A DNA stretch of 53,238 nucleotides, taken from assembly GCA_045635565.1 (NCBI GenBank), contig JAZTVX010000027.1:1-53238 (forward strand). The letters run 5' to 3'. Under the pieces are notes generated by a model. The model did no database searches, was not told the DNA's origin, and worked only from the letters and a program-made list of their open reading frames with translations. Origin of the DNA: RGIG4140 sp045635565. GTDB lineage: Bacteria > Pseudomonadota > Alphaproteobacteria > CAAHEQ01 > UBA3637. Positions 18,321-25,546 of this stretch are shown here, piece by piece; within the stretch, counting starts at the first letter, position 1; each line of letters begins with the position of its first letter. The translations under genes were made by a program, and so were the position numbers.

Positions 18321-18824
18321 TTATTTTATAACTCCTGCCGGAACAGGTCCGTATTTATTTTGTGTTAAATGACTGGGTAAAAAGATAACAACTAATGGAA
18401 CAATAATTGTTAATATCCAGCAACCGGATAAATTGACATCGTGCATTCTTCTGACTAAAACACTCAATGATGGTAAAAATAAAGCTAAATCAATAATACT
18501 GCTTACGATATTAGCCTTGATGGCAAAATCAAAGTAACCCAAGGTCATACAGTATGTGATACAAAGGGCTTTAATAAATGATAGAATAAAGCAAAATAAA
18601 ACAAAACTCCAATATTCTTTCCTTCGGGCTCTGCCGGAAAAACAAATATACTTGTTTGTGATACAATCAATCACATAACCCCATAAAGTTTTTTCTGTTT
18701 CATGAAATGGTAAATGAATTTCTTGTCCATTCATGATTTTTTGCTTGATTTGAAGAAATTCTGTATCTGAAATGATTCCTTTTTCTCTTAAATGATGTAT
18801 CTGTGCTAATTGTTCAACGTCCAT
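18321..18824 (-). CDS. DUF805 membrane protein with N-terminal SHOCT motif
   Basis: The protein has 167 residues. The N-terminus is a SHOCT-like motif (IHHLREKGIISDTEFLQIKQKIM). The rest matches DUF805: FSGRARRKEYWSF before the first membrane helix, PSLSVLVRRMHDVNLSG between helices, and four hydrophobic segments. DUF805 proteins are small inner-membrane proteins of unknown function, often linked to stress or phage-derived regions. AGGGA precedes the ATG. The next gene, one base away, carries a SHOCT-like motif at its opposite end, suggesting that the two products interact or share a partner. Confidence 0.8.
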   Translation of the reverse strand: MDVEQLAQIHHLREKGIISDTEFLQIKQKIMNGQEIHLPFHETEKTLWGYVIDCITNKYICFSGRARRKEYWSFVLFCFILSFIKALCITYCMTLGYFDFAIKANIVSSIIDLALFLPSLSVLVRRMHDVNLSGCWILTIIVPLVVIFLPSHLTQNKYGPVPAGVIK

Positions 18825-19079
18825 GGTGTCCCTACTTGTTTTTTTTACCTGTATGGATTATACAAAGTGTTGTTATAAAAATCAATCAAATTTCTGAAAT
18901 TGTTAAAATTTTATTCAAAGCAAGAATTATTCTTGTTAAAAATATCAAAATATGTTTTAATTTTAAACAATTGCGACAATCAGGATAATTATTTAAGTGG
19001 TTTATGGTTTTTATCAATGTGTCAATGATTGATTTGGGACGGATAATACATGTGTATATGTTGTTTTATAGGTGTTTCA
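18825..19079. other. Intergenic region with no clear gene
   Basis: Between the DUF805 start and the NERD gene. The sequence is very AT-rich. I see no credible coding region and no clear terminator. Any divergent promoters are weak and not assigned. Confidence 0.5.
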
Positions 19080-19157
19080 ATGAAAAATAACTGTGAAAGT
19101 TGTACTCAATTGAGAAGTTTACTTGTTAAATATGATACGGAAAAAGGTATATGTTAA
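19080..19157 (+). CDS. Possible 25-residue upstream ORF of the NERD gene
   Basis: The ORF starts with ATG after a TAGGTG sequence and encodes a peptide beginning MKNNCESCTQLRSLL. Its stop overlaps the first codons of the NERD gene by seven bases. It could be a coupled leader peptide or a chance frame; there is no homology evidence. Confidence 0.25.
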   Translation: MKNNCESCTQLRSLLVKYDTEKGIC

Positions 19158-19888
19158 TTGTTTTTATTTTCATTTTCATTGTTATGAGTTTTTATATTTG
19201 TCGTTTCTTTTTTTTGCCAACTAAAGGAGAAAAGGGCGAGAGATATGTGGCTTTCCTTTTATCACAATTGCCGAAGTCAGAATACATCGTTTTAAATGAT
19301 GTAACTTTACAAAATGAGTATGTCAGTACGCAAATTGATCATATCGTGATTTCTGTTTATGGTATATTTGTTGTTGAAACAAAAAATTTGAGTGGTTTTA
19401 TATCAGGAAGTGAAACATCGCAACAATGGATAAAAAATATGTATGGGCATCAATACTCATTTTACAATCCGATTAGACAAAATGAATCTCATATTTTGGC
19501 ATTGTCTCGTGTATTGAATATCCCAAAAGATTATTTTGTATCAATAGTGGCTTTTTCGAATAAATCACAAATCAATGTGTATTCTGAAACGCATGTTGTG
19601 TATTTTAATAAACTTATTTCGACAATTTTGTCTTATACAGAACGAAAAATATCTGTTGGGCGAGTTGAAGAAATAACAAGGCAAATTTTATTACAAAAAG
19701 TCAGGTTAAAAGTGCAATTGAAAAATCATCTGAATTATGTTCGGAATAAAAAATATTTGTCTCAAATAACAATGGGGCAGGGAGTTTGTCCCTATTGCGG
19801 GTCTTCATTAACGATACGCCACGGAAAATATGGCACATTTGTGGGGTGCAGTTCATATCCTCATTGTCGCTACACACAAACGGTTTAA
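19151..19888 (+). CDS. NERD-domain nuclease-related protein with topoisomerase-type zinc ribbon
   Basis: An N-terminal membrane anchor (residues 1-22) is followed by a NERD domain: GEKGERYVAFLL, IVLNDVTL, the core TQIDHIVISVYGIFVVETKNLSG and GSETSQQWIKN. The D..HIVIS..G.FVVETK pattern resembles the PD-(D/E)XK nuclease fold. The C-terminus has a C4 zinc ribbon (CPYCG, then CSSYPHC) like those at the end of topoisomerase I. Such proteins are presumed to act on DNA, but no biochemical role is established. The Shine-Dalgarno sequence AAAAAGG is only three to four bases from the ATG. The gene converges on the tRNA-Ala gene. NERD assignment is firm; nuclease activity is inference. Confidence 0.85.
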   Translation: MLIVFIFIFIVMSFYICRFFFLPTKGEKGERYVAFLLSQLPKSEYIVLNDVTLQNEYVSTQIDHIVISVYGIFVVETKNLSGFISGSETSQQWIKNMYGHQYSFYNPIRQNESHILALSRVLNIPKDYFVSIVAFSNKSQINVYSETHVVYFNKLISTILSYTERKISVGRVEEITRQILLQKVRLKVQLKNHLNYVRNKKYLSQITMGQGVCPYCGSSLTIRHGKYGTFVGCSSYPHCRYTQTV

Positions 19889-19985
19889 TTCTTGTTACGA
19901 AAACGGATAATCCTTACATATTGCATTTAAACGGTATTCAAACTTGTGTATTTGCGACTTCAATTCTTATGTTTTTAACCATAAG

Positions 19986-20017
19986 AAAATGTTCAGACAA
20001 AATATCTGAACATTTTT
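19986..20017 (-). terminator. Terminator downstream of tRNA-Ala
   Basis: A 12-bp stem (19986-19997 / 20005-20016, AAAATGTTCAGA) abuts the tRNA 3' end on the minus strand. Confidence 0.7.
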
Positions 20018-20093
<76 letters not shown>

Positions 20094-20172
20094 GATACAT
20101 CAATCGAGCATATACTATGCGATTTTTTGTATCTTGTCAAGTTTCTTTTAACACTTTGGTGGTTTGCAGTGA

Positions 20173-21906
20173 TTACCAGCCACCGCCGCCACCGCCGCCG
20201 CCACCGCCACCGGATGACCCCCCACCGGATGAACCACCCCTTCCAGAACGTGACGGTTTTGTTGCTGAATTGGAAATGCGAGATAGCATGCTGTTTCTGA
20301 AACTTGTTTGGTAAATTTCTTTTTTTAAGACGCTTTCTGAAAGCAGATGTTTAAATTTGCGGTTCCATTCTTTTCCTAAATCCAATGCAACAGCATACGG
20401 ATATAAATCCTCGGCATTTTGAGAGGTAAAATCTGCCGGTGTTTGAATGTCAACAGCCTTTAAAAACATTTCTAGCCCCTGCATTTGTGCTAATTTTTGT
20501 GCTCCCGCACGTGTTGGTTGGTGTAGTAACTTTTTAAAAACAAGTGACATGGTAATAACCGTTGCGATAATTCCAATGGGGAAAATCAGATAACCTATTC
20601 CCATGTGGGAAACAAAAATCACATCCGAACAAAAGAAATAACCAAAAAAAATCATTGGGATAAAGAAACTCGCCAGTTGTGCTCTATTTCGGCTATAACA
20701 ACATACAAGTCCTATTATAGCAGTTAAAATGGAACTGATGAATTTTAATTCTGTTCTTACCGGTAAAAGCCATAAGACACCAATCATAAAGGCAACACCG
20801 ATAATAGCCCATGTCTGATTCGTTTTACAATCTGCCGTATATGTATCATATTCTTTGTGATAATAACTTTCTACATACCCTTCTATCCGGGCATCGTACG
20901 TACCGTCTAATTCAATAGGATAATAAACTTCTCTGTCATAGAATTCTTCATCAAGTGTTTGAGGTTCTTTTTCTGTTCTACGTACATCAATTCGTTTGTA
21001 CCCCTTTTGAATATCAATAAATTTATCCTTGGCTAATGTAATCCAATGTATTAAGCACAATTGTTTCGGATCAACAAGACCACAATGTTTCCAAACATGA
21101 CACTGTGCCGGCGTTAAATCATCCGGTGCTTCATATTCAACCATAGCTGCCCGACGATAAATATCCCGTCCAAATAAAAACCAAATAAAGAAATAATATA
21201 AGAAAGTCATTCCAAAAAACAATGCTAGACTTACAAGTATTTTCTGTGTATCTTTGTTAGCAAATTGACGTTTATTCGGATCGGCAATAATACCACCGGT
21301 AAAACCTAATCCAATCGTTAATTGTTCACCCGGGTGTAACAGACCCGTTGAAAATTGATTGTTTCCATCATACGTTGCCGAAAATTTTTGACCGGCTTTA
21401 CCTCGATAAGAGGCTTGTTGAATAAATTTTGTTCCTGCTGGCAAAGCAACCCGAACAATTGTTTGATGAATCGGATACCCCCATACACCGGTAGCATTCC
21501 AGTAAACTTCATCATAACCGGCATATCGACCGAGTCCTGTATTGTAGGCTTTATATTGAATTAGATAAGTTGTTAAAACGCCCCGGGGTAACATTTTATT
21601 CGGATTACCGATTTGTATGCGTTTATATCCACCGTTGGAAAAATCACGATACTGTTCCGATAAACCATCACGTTGAACGGCAATGACTTCATAGTATTCC
21701 CCTTTTGAAGTTGGTAAATCACGATAAATCCCTCGTTTAATCTGTTGTCCTTCCGGATTAACCGTAATACGTTCCGTTACCGTTAACGAAGCATCCGTGT
21801 TAACTTGGATATGTACATCGAATAATTGAATATATTCAGATGAAAAAGCCGATATATTCCAGAAACAACAAATAAATATTCCGATAAAAAGAGCCAGTTT
21901 TTTCAT
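20173..21906 (-). CDS. DUF2207 membrane protein
   Basis: The protein has 577 residues. A signal peptide (LALFIGIFICCFWNISAFS) is followed by an extracytoplasmic beta-rich DUF2207 domain (YIQLFDVHIQVN.., VTERITVNPEGQQIKRGIYRDLP). Then come a membrane segment near 235-255, a cytoplasmic stretch, more membrane segments, and a Ser/Gly tail ending in a long glycine run and Trp. This architecture is typical of the family, whose function is unknown but which is often next to LemA. Its ATG overlaps the LemA stop (ATGA), so the two are translationally coupled. The DNA for the tail (about 20176-20235) is a GC-rich simple repeat prone to slippage. Confidence 0.9.
   Translation of the reverse strand: MKKLALFIGIFICCFWNISAFSSEYIQLFDVHIQVNTDASLTVTERITVNPEGQQIKRGIYRDLPTSKGEYYEVIAVQRDGLSEQYRDFSNGGYKRIQIGNPNKMLPRGVLTTYLIQYKAYNTGLGRYAGYDEVYWNATGVWGYPIHQTIVRVALPAGTKFIQQASYRGKAGQKFSATYDGNNQFSTGLLHPGEQLTIGLGFTGGIIADPNKRQFANKDTQKILVSLALFFGMTFLYYFFIWFLFGRDIYRRAAMVEYEAPDDLTPAQCHVWKHCGLVDPKQLCLIHWITLAKDKFIDIQKGYKRIDVRRTEKEPQTLDEEFYDREVYYPIELDGTYDARIEGYVESYYHKEYDTYTADCKTNQTWAIIGVAFMIGVLWLLPVRTELKFISSILTAIIGLVCCYSRNRAQLASFFIPMIFFGYFFCSDVIFVSHMGIGYLIFPIGIIATVITMSLVFKKLLHQPTRAGAQKLAQMQGLEMFLKAVDIQTPADFTSQNAEDLYPYAVALDLGKEWNRKFKHLLSESVLKKEIYQTSFRNSMLSRISNSATKPSRSGRGGSSGGGSSGGGGGGGGGGGW
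20176..20235 (-). repeat. Low-complexity glycine-codon repeat
   Basis: A GGN/AGN-type simple-sequence tract encodes the Ser/Gly tail of the DUF2207 protein. It is far richer in G+C than its surroundings, and length changes by whole codons would stay in frame. Confidence 0.7.
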
Positions 21907-22457
21907 TGTAAATTTACCTTAACATTTTGACGTTCGATTTCTTCAATTTCAAAAAATGATCGGTGATGAAACCGAAACATTTTAGCAATGATACAAGAGG
22001 GGAATGTTTCAACCGCCGTATTCAAATTGCGAACGGTTGCATTATAATACCGACGTGTTCTTTGTAAATCATCTTCAATATCAATCAATGTATCTTGCAA
22101 CTGCAAAAAATTCTTATCGGCTTTTAAATCCGGATATGCTTCTACTAAAGCAAATAATTGTTTCACACCGGATATCATTTCGTTTTCAAAAGCCGCTTTG
22201 TCCTGTCGCAAATCGTGAGAACGGGCTTGATTGCGCATCATAATGATTTTTTGTAACGTTTCTTCTTCATAATGGGCATATCCTCGAACTGTAGCAACTA
22301 ATGTCGGAATTAAATCATATCGACGTTTGAGTTGAACGTCCATACCACTCCACCCTTCATTGCATTGATTATCCAGCCATATAAATCGATTGTATAAAAA
22401 AATCACGTATCCTAATACGCATAGAAAAACAAGTAGAACCCCTAAAAAAATCGGCAT
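21903..22457 (-). CDS. lemA: LemA family protein
   Basis: The protein has 184 residues, with one N-terminal membrane segment (residues 2-22) followed by the LemA helical domain: the FIWLDNQCNEGWSGMDVQLKRRYDLIP segment, VRGYAHYEEETL, ARS and VEAYPDLKADKNFLQLQ.L..IEDDLQRTRRYYNATVRNLN. These are the diagnostic LemA motifs. The molecular function is unknown; the protein probably sits in the inner membrane with its helices outside. It is co-transcribed with the DUF2207 gene through an ATGA overlap. AAAGGGGG lies upstream of the ATG and a recognisable promoter sits at 22485-22513. Confidence 0.93.
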   Translation of the reverse strand: MPIFLGVLLVFLCVLGYVIFLYNRFIWLDNQCNEGWSGMDVQLKRRYDLIPTLVATVRGYAHYEEETLQKIIMMRNQARSHDLRQDKAAFENEMISGVKQLFALVEAYPDLKADKNFLQLQDTLIDIEDDLQRTRRYYNATVRNLNTAVETFPSCIIAKMFRFHHRSFFEIEEIERQNVKVNLQ

Positions 22458-22484
22458 AAATCCCCCTTTATGTTTATCTAAGTG

Positions 22485-22513
22485 ATTCTATCATCTTATT
22501 TTATGAAATTCAA
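22485..22513 (-). promoter_or_regulatory. Promoter of lemA-DUF2207
   Basis: Minus-strand TTGAAT (22508-22513), a 17-bp spacer and TAGAAT (22485-22490). Confidence 0.65.
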
Positions 22514-22518
22514 CATAA

Positions 22519-22553
22519 AAAAACAGATTGGTTAATCCAATCTGTTTTTATTT
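22519..22553 (-). terminator. Terminator of the ferritin-like gene
   Basis: A perfect 13-bp stem (22519-22531 / 22537-22549, AAAAACAGATTGG) lies just downstream of the stop at 22567, with a U-run inside the arm on the minus strand. Confidence 0.8.
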
Positions 22554-22566
22554 ATATTTTATGTAA

Positions 22567-22863
22567 TTATTTCGCAATATTTTCAATCGTTTCTTGAACG
22601 CCCAACTGATATTGATGTTCATCTTCCGGTGATAAAATTTCCAATAACTTATATAAACCGCCGGCATGTTTTTTTTCATCGTCTGTAATTTCACCTAAAA
22701 CATTGTGAATCATCTCATTATCCGTACTATCCATAATTTGTTGGTATATTTGAATTGCTTCAAATTCTGATGCAATGGCAAACTTAATGGCTCTTAACAT
22801 TTCAACATGAGTCATTTGTTTTTCAGGGGTGTAAATTGAATCAAGTGTTGTAAAATCAGGCAT
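22567..22863 (-). CDS. Ferritin-like / rubrerythrin-family protein
   Basis: The protein has 98 residues from the ATG at 22863, which has AGGAGA six bases upstream; an earlier in-frame start lacks a site. It is helical, with SEFEAIQIYQQIM and EITDDEKKHAGGLYKLLE, giving the E..(6)..Y and ExxH-type carboxylate/His ligands of a di-iron site. The short single-ferroxidase-half length resembles encapsulated-ferritin-like and related small ferritin-like proteins that dimerise to complete the iron site. No encapsulin shell gene or cargo-loading tail is evident in the window. It likely handles iron or peroxide, but this is not provable from sequence. Confidence 0.75.
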   Translation of the reverse strand: MPDFTTLDSIYTPEKQMTHVEMLRAIKFAIASEFEAIQIYQQIMDSTDNEMIHNVLGEITDDEKKHAGGLYKLLEILSPEDEHQYQLGVQETIENIAK

Positions 22864-22972
22864 TGTTTCTCCTTTTGTTATAGTTGATACAAAACAAATA
22901 AGAAAACGTTGATTTAATTTCAAGGCAACTTTGGTTGATAGATTTTATTACTGAATGCAATTGTTTTTTTAA

Positions 22973-23010
22973 AAAAAGCCCTTTGCAAAATGCGATGCAA
23001 AGGGCTTTTT
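22973..23010. terminator. Terminator downstream of mscL
   Basis: A perfect 15-bp stem (22973-22987 / 22996-23010, AAAAAGCCCTTTGCA) with T-runs in both directions. Confidence 0.9.
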
Positions 23011-23029
23011 AATATGTCATACCAATTGA

Positions 23030-23506
23030 TTATTTTTTTAAATCAGATGTACAATTCGGACATTTGACAGCCCCGATTGCAATTTTGGAACAACAATACG
23101 GACAGTCTTTTGTTGTTGGAGCAGTTGGTGCTTCCTCTTTTTTCAATTCCAGTTTTTCTTGGATTGTATTCATCACTTTAATCAATGCAAAAACGGCCAT
23201 TGCAACGATTAAAAAACTAATGATTGTGTTTAAGAACATACCGACATTTAATGTAACGGCTCCTGCTTCTTGAGCGGCTGACAAAGAAGCATACGGAGAT
23301 GGTGTTTTTGAACCATCTTTTAAAACAAAGAACAAATTAGCAAAATCAATTTGTCCCATTAACATACCTAAAAACGGCATAAAAATATCTTTGACGAGTG
23401 AATCGACAATTTTACCGAACGCTGCCCCGATGATAACACCGACAGCCATGTCCATTACATTGCCACGCATTGCAAATTTTTTGAATTCCATTAAAATTTT
23501 CATCAT
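23030..23506 (-). CDS. mscL: Large-conductance mechanosensitive channel with C-terminal zinc ribbon
   Basis: Residues 1-115 are MscL: the amphipathic N-terminal helix (FKKFAMRGNVMDMAVGVIIGAAFGKIVDSLV), pore-lining TM1, a periplasmic loop, TM2 (MFLNTIISFLIVAMAVFALIKVMN) and the start of the cytoplasmic helix. The usual C-terminal helical bundle is followed or replaced by a proline/threonine linker and a four-cysteine zinc ribbon (CPYCC..CPNCTS). MscL opens under membrane tension to release solutes during hypo-osmotic shock. GGAGAAAATAAC precedes tandem ATGs, and this Shine-Dalgarno sequence overlaps the stop of the upstream outer-membrane protein gene (TAAGGAG), so the two are probably translated from one mRNA. 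Confidence 0.93.
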   Translation of the reverse strand: MMKILMEFKKFAMRGNVMDMAVGVIIGAAFGKIVDSLVKDIFMPFLGMLMGQIDFANLFFVLKDGSKTPSPYASLSAAQEAGAVTLNVGMFLNTIISFLIVAMAVFALIKVMNTIQEKLELKKEEAPTAPTTKDCPYCCSKIAIGAVKCPNCTSDLKK

Positions 23507-23518
23507 GTTATTTTCTCC

Positions 23519-24427
23519 TTACCATAAATTTAACAAGTTTTTATATGAAATAGATAAACCAATCATTAAGTTACTGCCATGCTTTTCGGCTTCACGTGAT
23601 TTTGCCAAACGGTACGATAAATACGGTCCGAATGTCAATGTATCAGTTACATCGACATCCATTCGGGCAGTTAAACTTAAGTCATGTTTTAAATCACTGC
23701 CGATATAATGGCTGTAACTGAAATATTTACGAAAATAACCGTCCGTTGATAGTTTTACACCGTCACGCAATGTATCTTCTAAACGCCATCCGATTTCGCC
23801 GGCCAATTTAGATACATTTTCGGAATATGTCATATCATATTCACCAACGCCGGCAATATACAAATCTTTGATAATTTTTCCGTTCAGTAATTTCATACCG
23901 GTTTTTCCCCGAAATACTTTCATGCGGGGAGCATCTTCATTTCGTGTAAACTCCGTTTGATAAGCAATACTGGCAAAAGGTCCTAAATCAATATTCTGAA
24001 ATTTAAAAACTTTATATGTATAATCCGATGTTAACAAAATTTTATCTTCGTTTTCTGTTGTTTCGGAAACTTCGTTGTAAGCTTTGATTTTTGTTTTTCC
24101 GTAATTCATGAAAACACTGTTATCCCACCGGCTCATATCCGTTTCGTATTCTAACACAAAATCGAATACGCCCCGAATCAATGTTTGACTATCGGCATTT
24201 AATTGTGAAACAGGTGAATCTTGATATTCTTTAGCATTTTTGACTGTCGTTGACGATACTTCTAAACCTAAACGACGTAAATTTGCCCTTAATTCACTCT
24301 TTTTTTCCACTTGAATTGATTCGGCTTCATTTGTTGTTTCAACAGCAGATGTCAATTGTTCTGCTTGTACTGATAGTGAAAATAATGTCAGTATTGTTGT
24401 GCCAAGTGCTAAATACTTTAAATTCAT
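23519..24427 (-). CDS. Outer-membrane beta-barrel-like protein
   Basis: The ATG at 24427 has GGAGG five bases upstream and gives a clear signal peptide (LKYLALGTTILTLFSLSVQA, cleavage after QA). The mature protein starts with a charged, helical region (VEKKSELRANLRRLGLEV) followed by alternating hydrophobic strands rich in aromatic residues, ending GLSISYKNLLNLW. Outer-membrane barrels typically end in an aromatic residue, as here (Trp). There is no recognisable enzymatic motif; the barrel class and cargo are unknown. It precedes mscL in a two-gene unit. The predicted promoter is TTGCAA with TATATA/TTATAT (24455-24484). Confidence 0.7.
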   Translation of the reverse strand: MNLKYLALGTTILTLFSLSVQAEQLTSAVETTNEAESIQVEKKSELRANLRRLGLEVSSTTVKNAKEYQDSPVSQLNADSQTLIRGVFDFVLEYETDMSRWDNSVFMNYGKTKIKAYNEVSETTENEDKILLTSDYTYKVFKFQNIDLGPFASIAYQTEFTRNEDAPRMKVFRGKTGMKLLNGKIIKDLYIAGVGEYDMTYSENVSKLAGEIGWRLEDTLRDGVKLSTDGYFRKYFSYSHYIGSDLKHDLSLTARMDVDVTDTLTFGPYLSYRLAKSREAEKHGSNLMIGLSISYKNLLNLW

Positions 24428-24454
24428 ACATTCCTCCAAAAACAATAACGGAGG

Positions 24455-24484
24455 TATATAATCATATAATCTTATTATTTGCAA
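24455..24484 (-). promoter_or_regulatory. Promoter of the outer-membrane protein-mscL unit
   Basis: Minus-strand TTGCAA (24479-24484) with TTATAT or TATATA 17-18 bases downstream. Confidence 0.55.
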
Positions 24485-24671
24485 GTTTTTTATTGTTTAG
24501 TTGTGTATTTTTTATGCGTCGAATATCCGTTGCAAAGATGACAAATGACACATATTAAATTTCTAAAAACAACTTTTGAAGCAAAAAAATATGATCAATC
24601 TGAATCATTTAACATGAGATAATACCCGTAAAATCACGGATGAATGGTTTATGAAACAAAATAAATTTGTA

Positions 24672-25040
24672 TTAAGATTGTACCCTGCCATATTGGTCAT
24701 CAAACCGTTCAATATCGTTTTCATCAAGCGTATCACCCGTTTGAACTTCGATAAATATCAAAGTATCATCTGTATCATTGGCAATTCGATGTTTTGTTTC
24801 AACCGGAATATAAACGGATTCATTTTGCAAAACGGTTTGCGTGGTGTCGTTTAGAATAACGGTTCCTGTTCCTTTAACAATAATCCAATGTTCATTCCGG
24901 TAGTGATGCAATTGTAATGAAACGCTTTGTTTCGGGTAAATATTTATCCGTTTGACAATATAATTTTCTCCGATAGCCAAAACTTCCCATGTGCCCCATG
25001 GTCGTGTATCTTTATCGCCGATTTGATAACAAATTCCCAT
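24672..25040 (-). CDS. Cupin, mannose-6-phosphate isomerase type II-like domain
   Basis: The 122-residue single cupin corresponds to the C-terminal isomerase domain of bifunctional ManC/AlgA-type enzymes: RPWGTWEVLAIGENYIVKRI, SVSLQLHHYRNEHWIIVKGTG, NESVYIPVETKHRI and IEVQTGDTLDENDI. The HH..E.H metal-binding pattern is intact. The full-length enzyme interconverts fructose-6-phosphate and mannose-6-phosphate and makes GDP-mannose; this protein lacks the nucleotidyltransferase half. It may therefore supply mannose-6-phosphate or act as a sugar-binding cupin. AAGGGAGA precedes the ATG. It is divergent from the ferredoxin gene. Confidence 0.85.
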   Translation of the reverse strand: MGICYQIGDKDTRPWGTWEVLAIGENYIVKRINIYPKQSVSLQLHHYRNEHWIIVKGTGTVILNDTTQTVLQNESVYIPVETKHRIANDTDDTLIFIEVQTGDTLDENDIERFDDQYGRVQS

Positions 25041-25066
25041 GTTTTCTCCCTTTATTTGTTTTAGGA

Positions 25067-25095
25067 AACATAAACCTTTTATCTGAAAACGTCAA
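25067..25095 (-). promoter_or_regulatory. Promoter of the cupin gene
   Basis: Minus-strand TTGACG (25090-25095), a 17-bp spacer and TATGTT (25067-25072). Confidence 0.65.
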
Positions 25096-25110
25096 GCAGA
25101 TAAAAAACAC

Positions 25111-25138
25111 TTGCATATTTATTTTTTTTGCTTATGAT
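25111..25138 (+). promoter_or_regulatory. Promoter of the ferredoxin gene
   Basis: TTGCAT (25111-25116), a 16-bp spacer and TATGAT (25133-25138), arranged back-to-back with the cupin promoter. Confidence 0.6.
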
Positions 25139-25171
25139 AAATGTGTATTTAATTTTTAAGAGGAGTTTACC

Positions 25172-25408
25172 ATGCCATCAGTTGTCAATGGAGATAAATG
25201 TATTTTATGTAAAAGTTGCGTAGAAGTTTGCCCGGTTGGTGCTTTCCACGAAGGTGAAACACAAGTTGTCGTCAATCCGGATGATTGTATTGATTGTGGT
25301 GTTTGCATTTCCGAATGTCCACAAGGTGCGATTTCTTCTGCTGATGAGGCCGATGAAAAATGGATTCAATTTAATGCTCAAAAAGCATCAGAATGGCCCA
25401 AAGCCTAA
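25172..25408 (+). CDS. 2[4Fe-4S] bacterial-type ferredoxin
   Basis: The protein has 78 residues and two cluster motifs, CILCKSCVEVCP and CIDCGVCISECP, each of the CxxCxxCxxxCP type. This is the clostridial-type dicluster ferredoxin arrangement, and the acidic C-terminal tail (ADEADEKWIQFNAQ) is common in alphaproteobacterial members. It carries single electrons between oxidoreductases at low potential; its partners are not in the window. AGAGGAG precedes the ATG. It is monocistronic, with its own promoter and terminator. Confidence 0.95.
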   Translation: MPSVVNGDKCILCKSCVEVCPVGAFHEGETQVVVNPDDCIDCGVCISECPQGAISSADEADEKWIQFNAQKASEWPKA

Positions 25409-25427
25409 ATTGTATTGATAGATATTG

Positions 25428-25454
25428 AAAAAGACGGGTTTTCCCGTCTTTTTT
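25428..25454 (+). terminator. Terminator of the ferredoxin gene
   Basis: A perfect 11-bp stem AAAAAGACGGG / CCCGTCTTTTT with a TTTT loop and a following T-run. Confidence 0.92.
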
Positions 25455-25482
25455 GTTGGTTAAAAATTATCAAAAAATATCA

Positions 25483-25511
25483 TTTACTTTTCATATAAAA
25501 TGATGTATAGA
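25483..25511 (+). promoter_or_regulatory. Promoter of the DUF6311-like gene
   Basis: TTTACT (25483-25488), a 17-bp spacer and TATAGA (25506-25511). Confidence 0.5.
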
Positions 25512-25546
25512 TTGATTTCATGTTTGCTAACCTAAGGGAGATAACT

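Noticed and set aside
20117..20314. Proline-rich plus-strand frame
   Set aside because: Antisense of the glycine tail of the DUF2207 protein.
24433..24454. CCTCC/GGAGG hairpin that could hide the ribosome-binding site of the outer-membrane protein gene
   Set aside because: The predicted -10 box puts transcription start at about 24449, so most of the upstream arm would not be in the mRNA.
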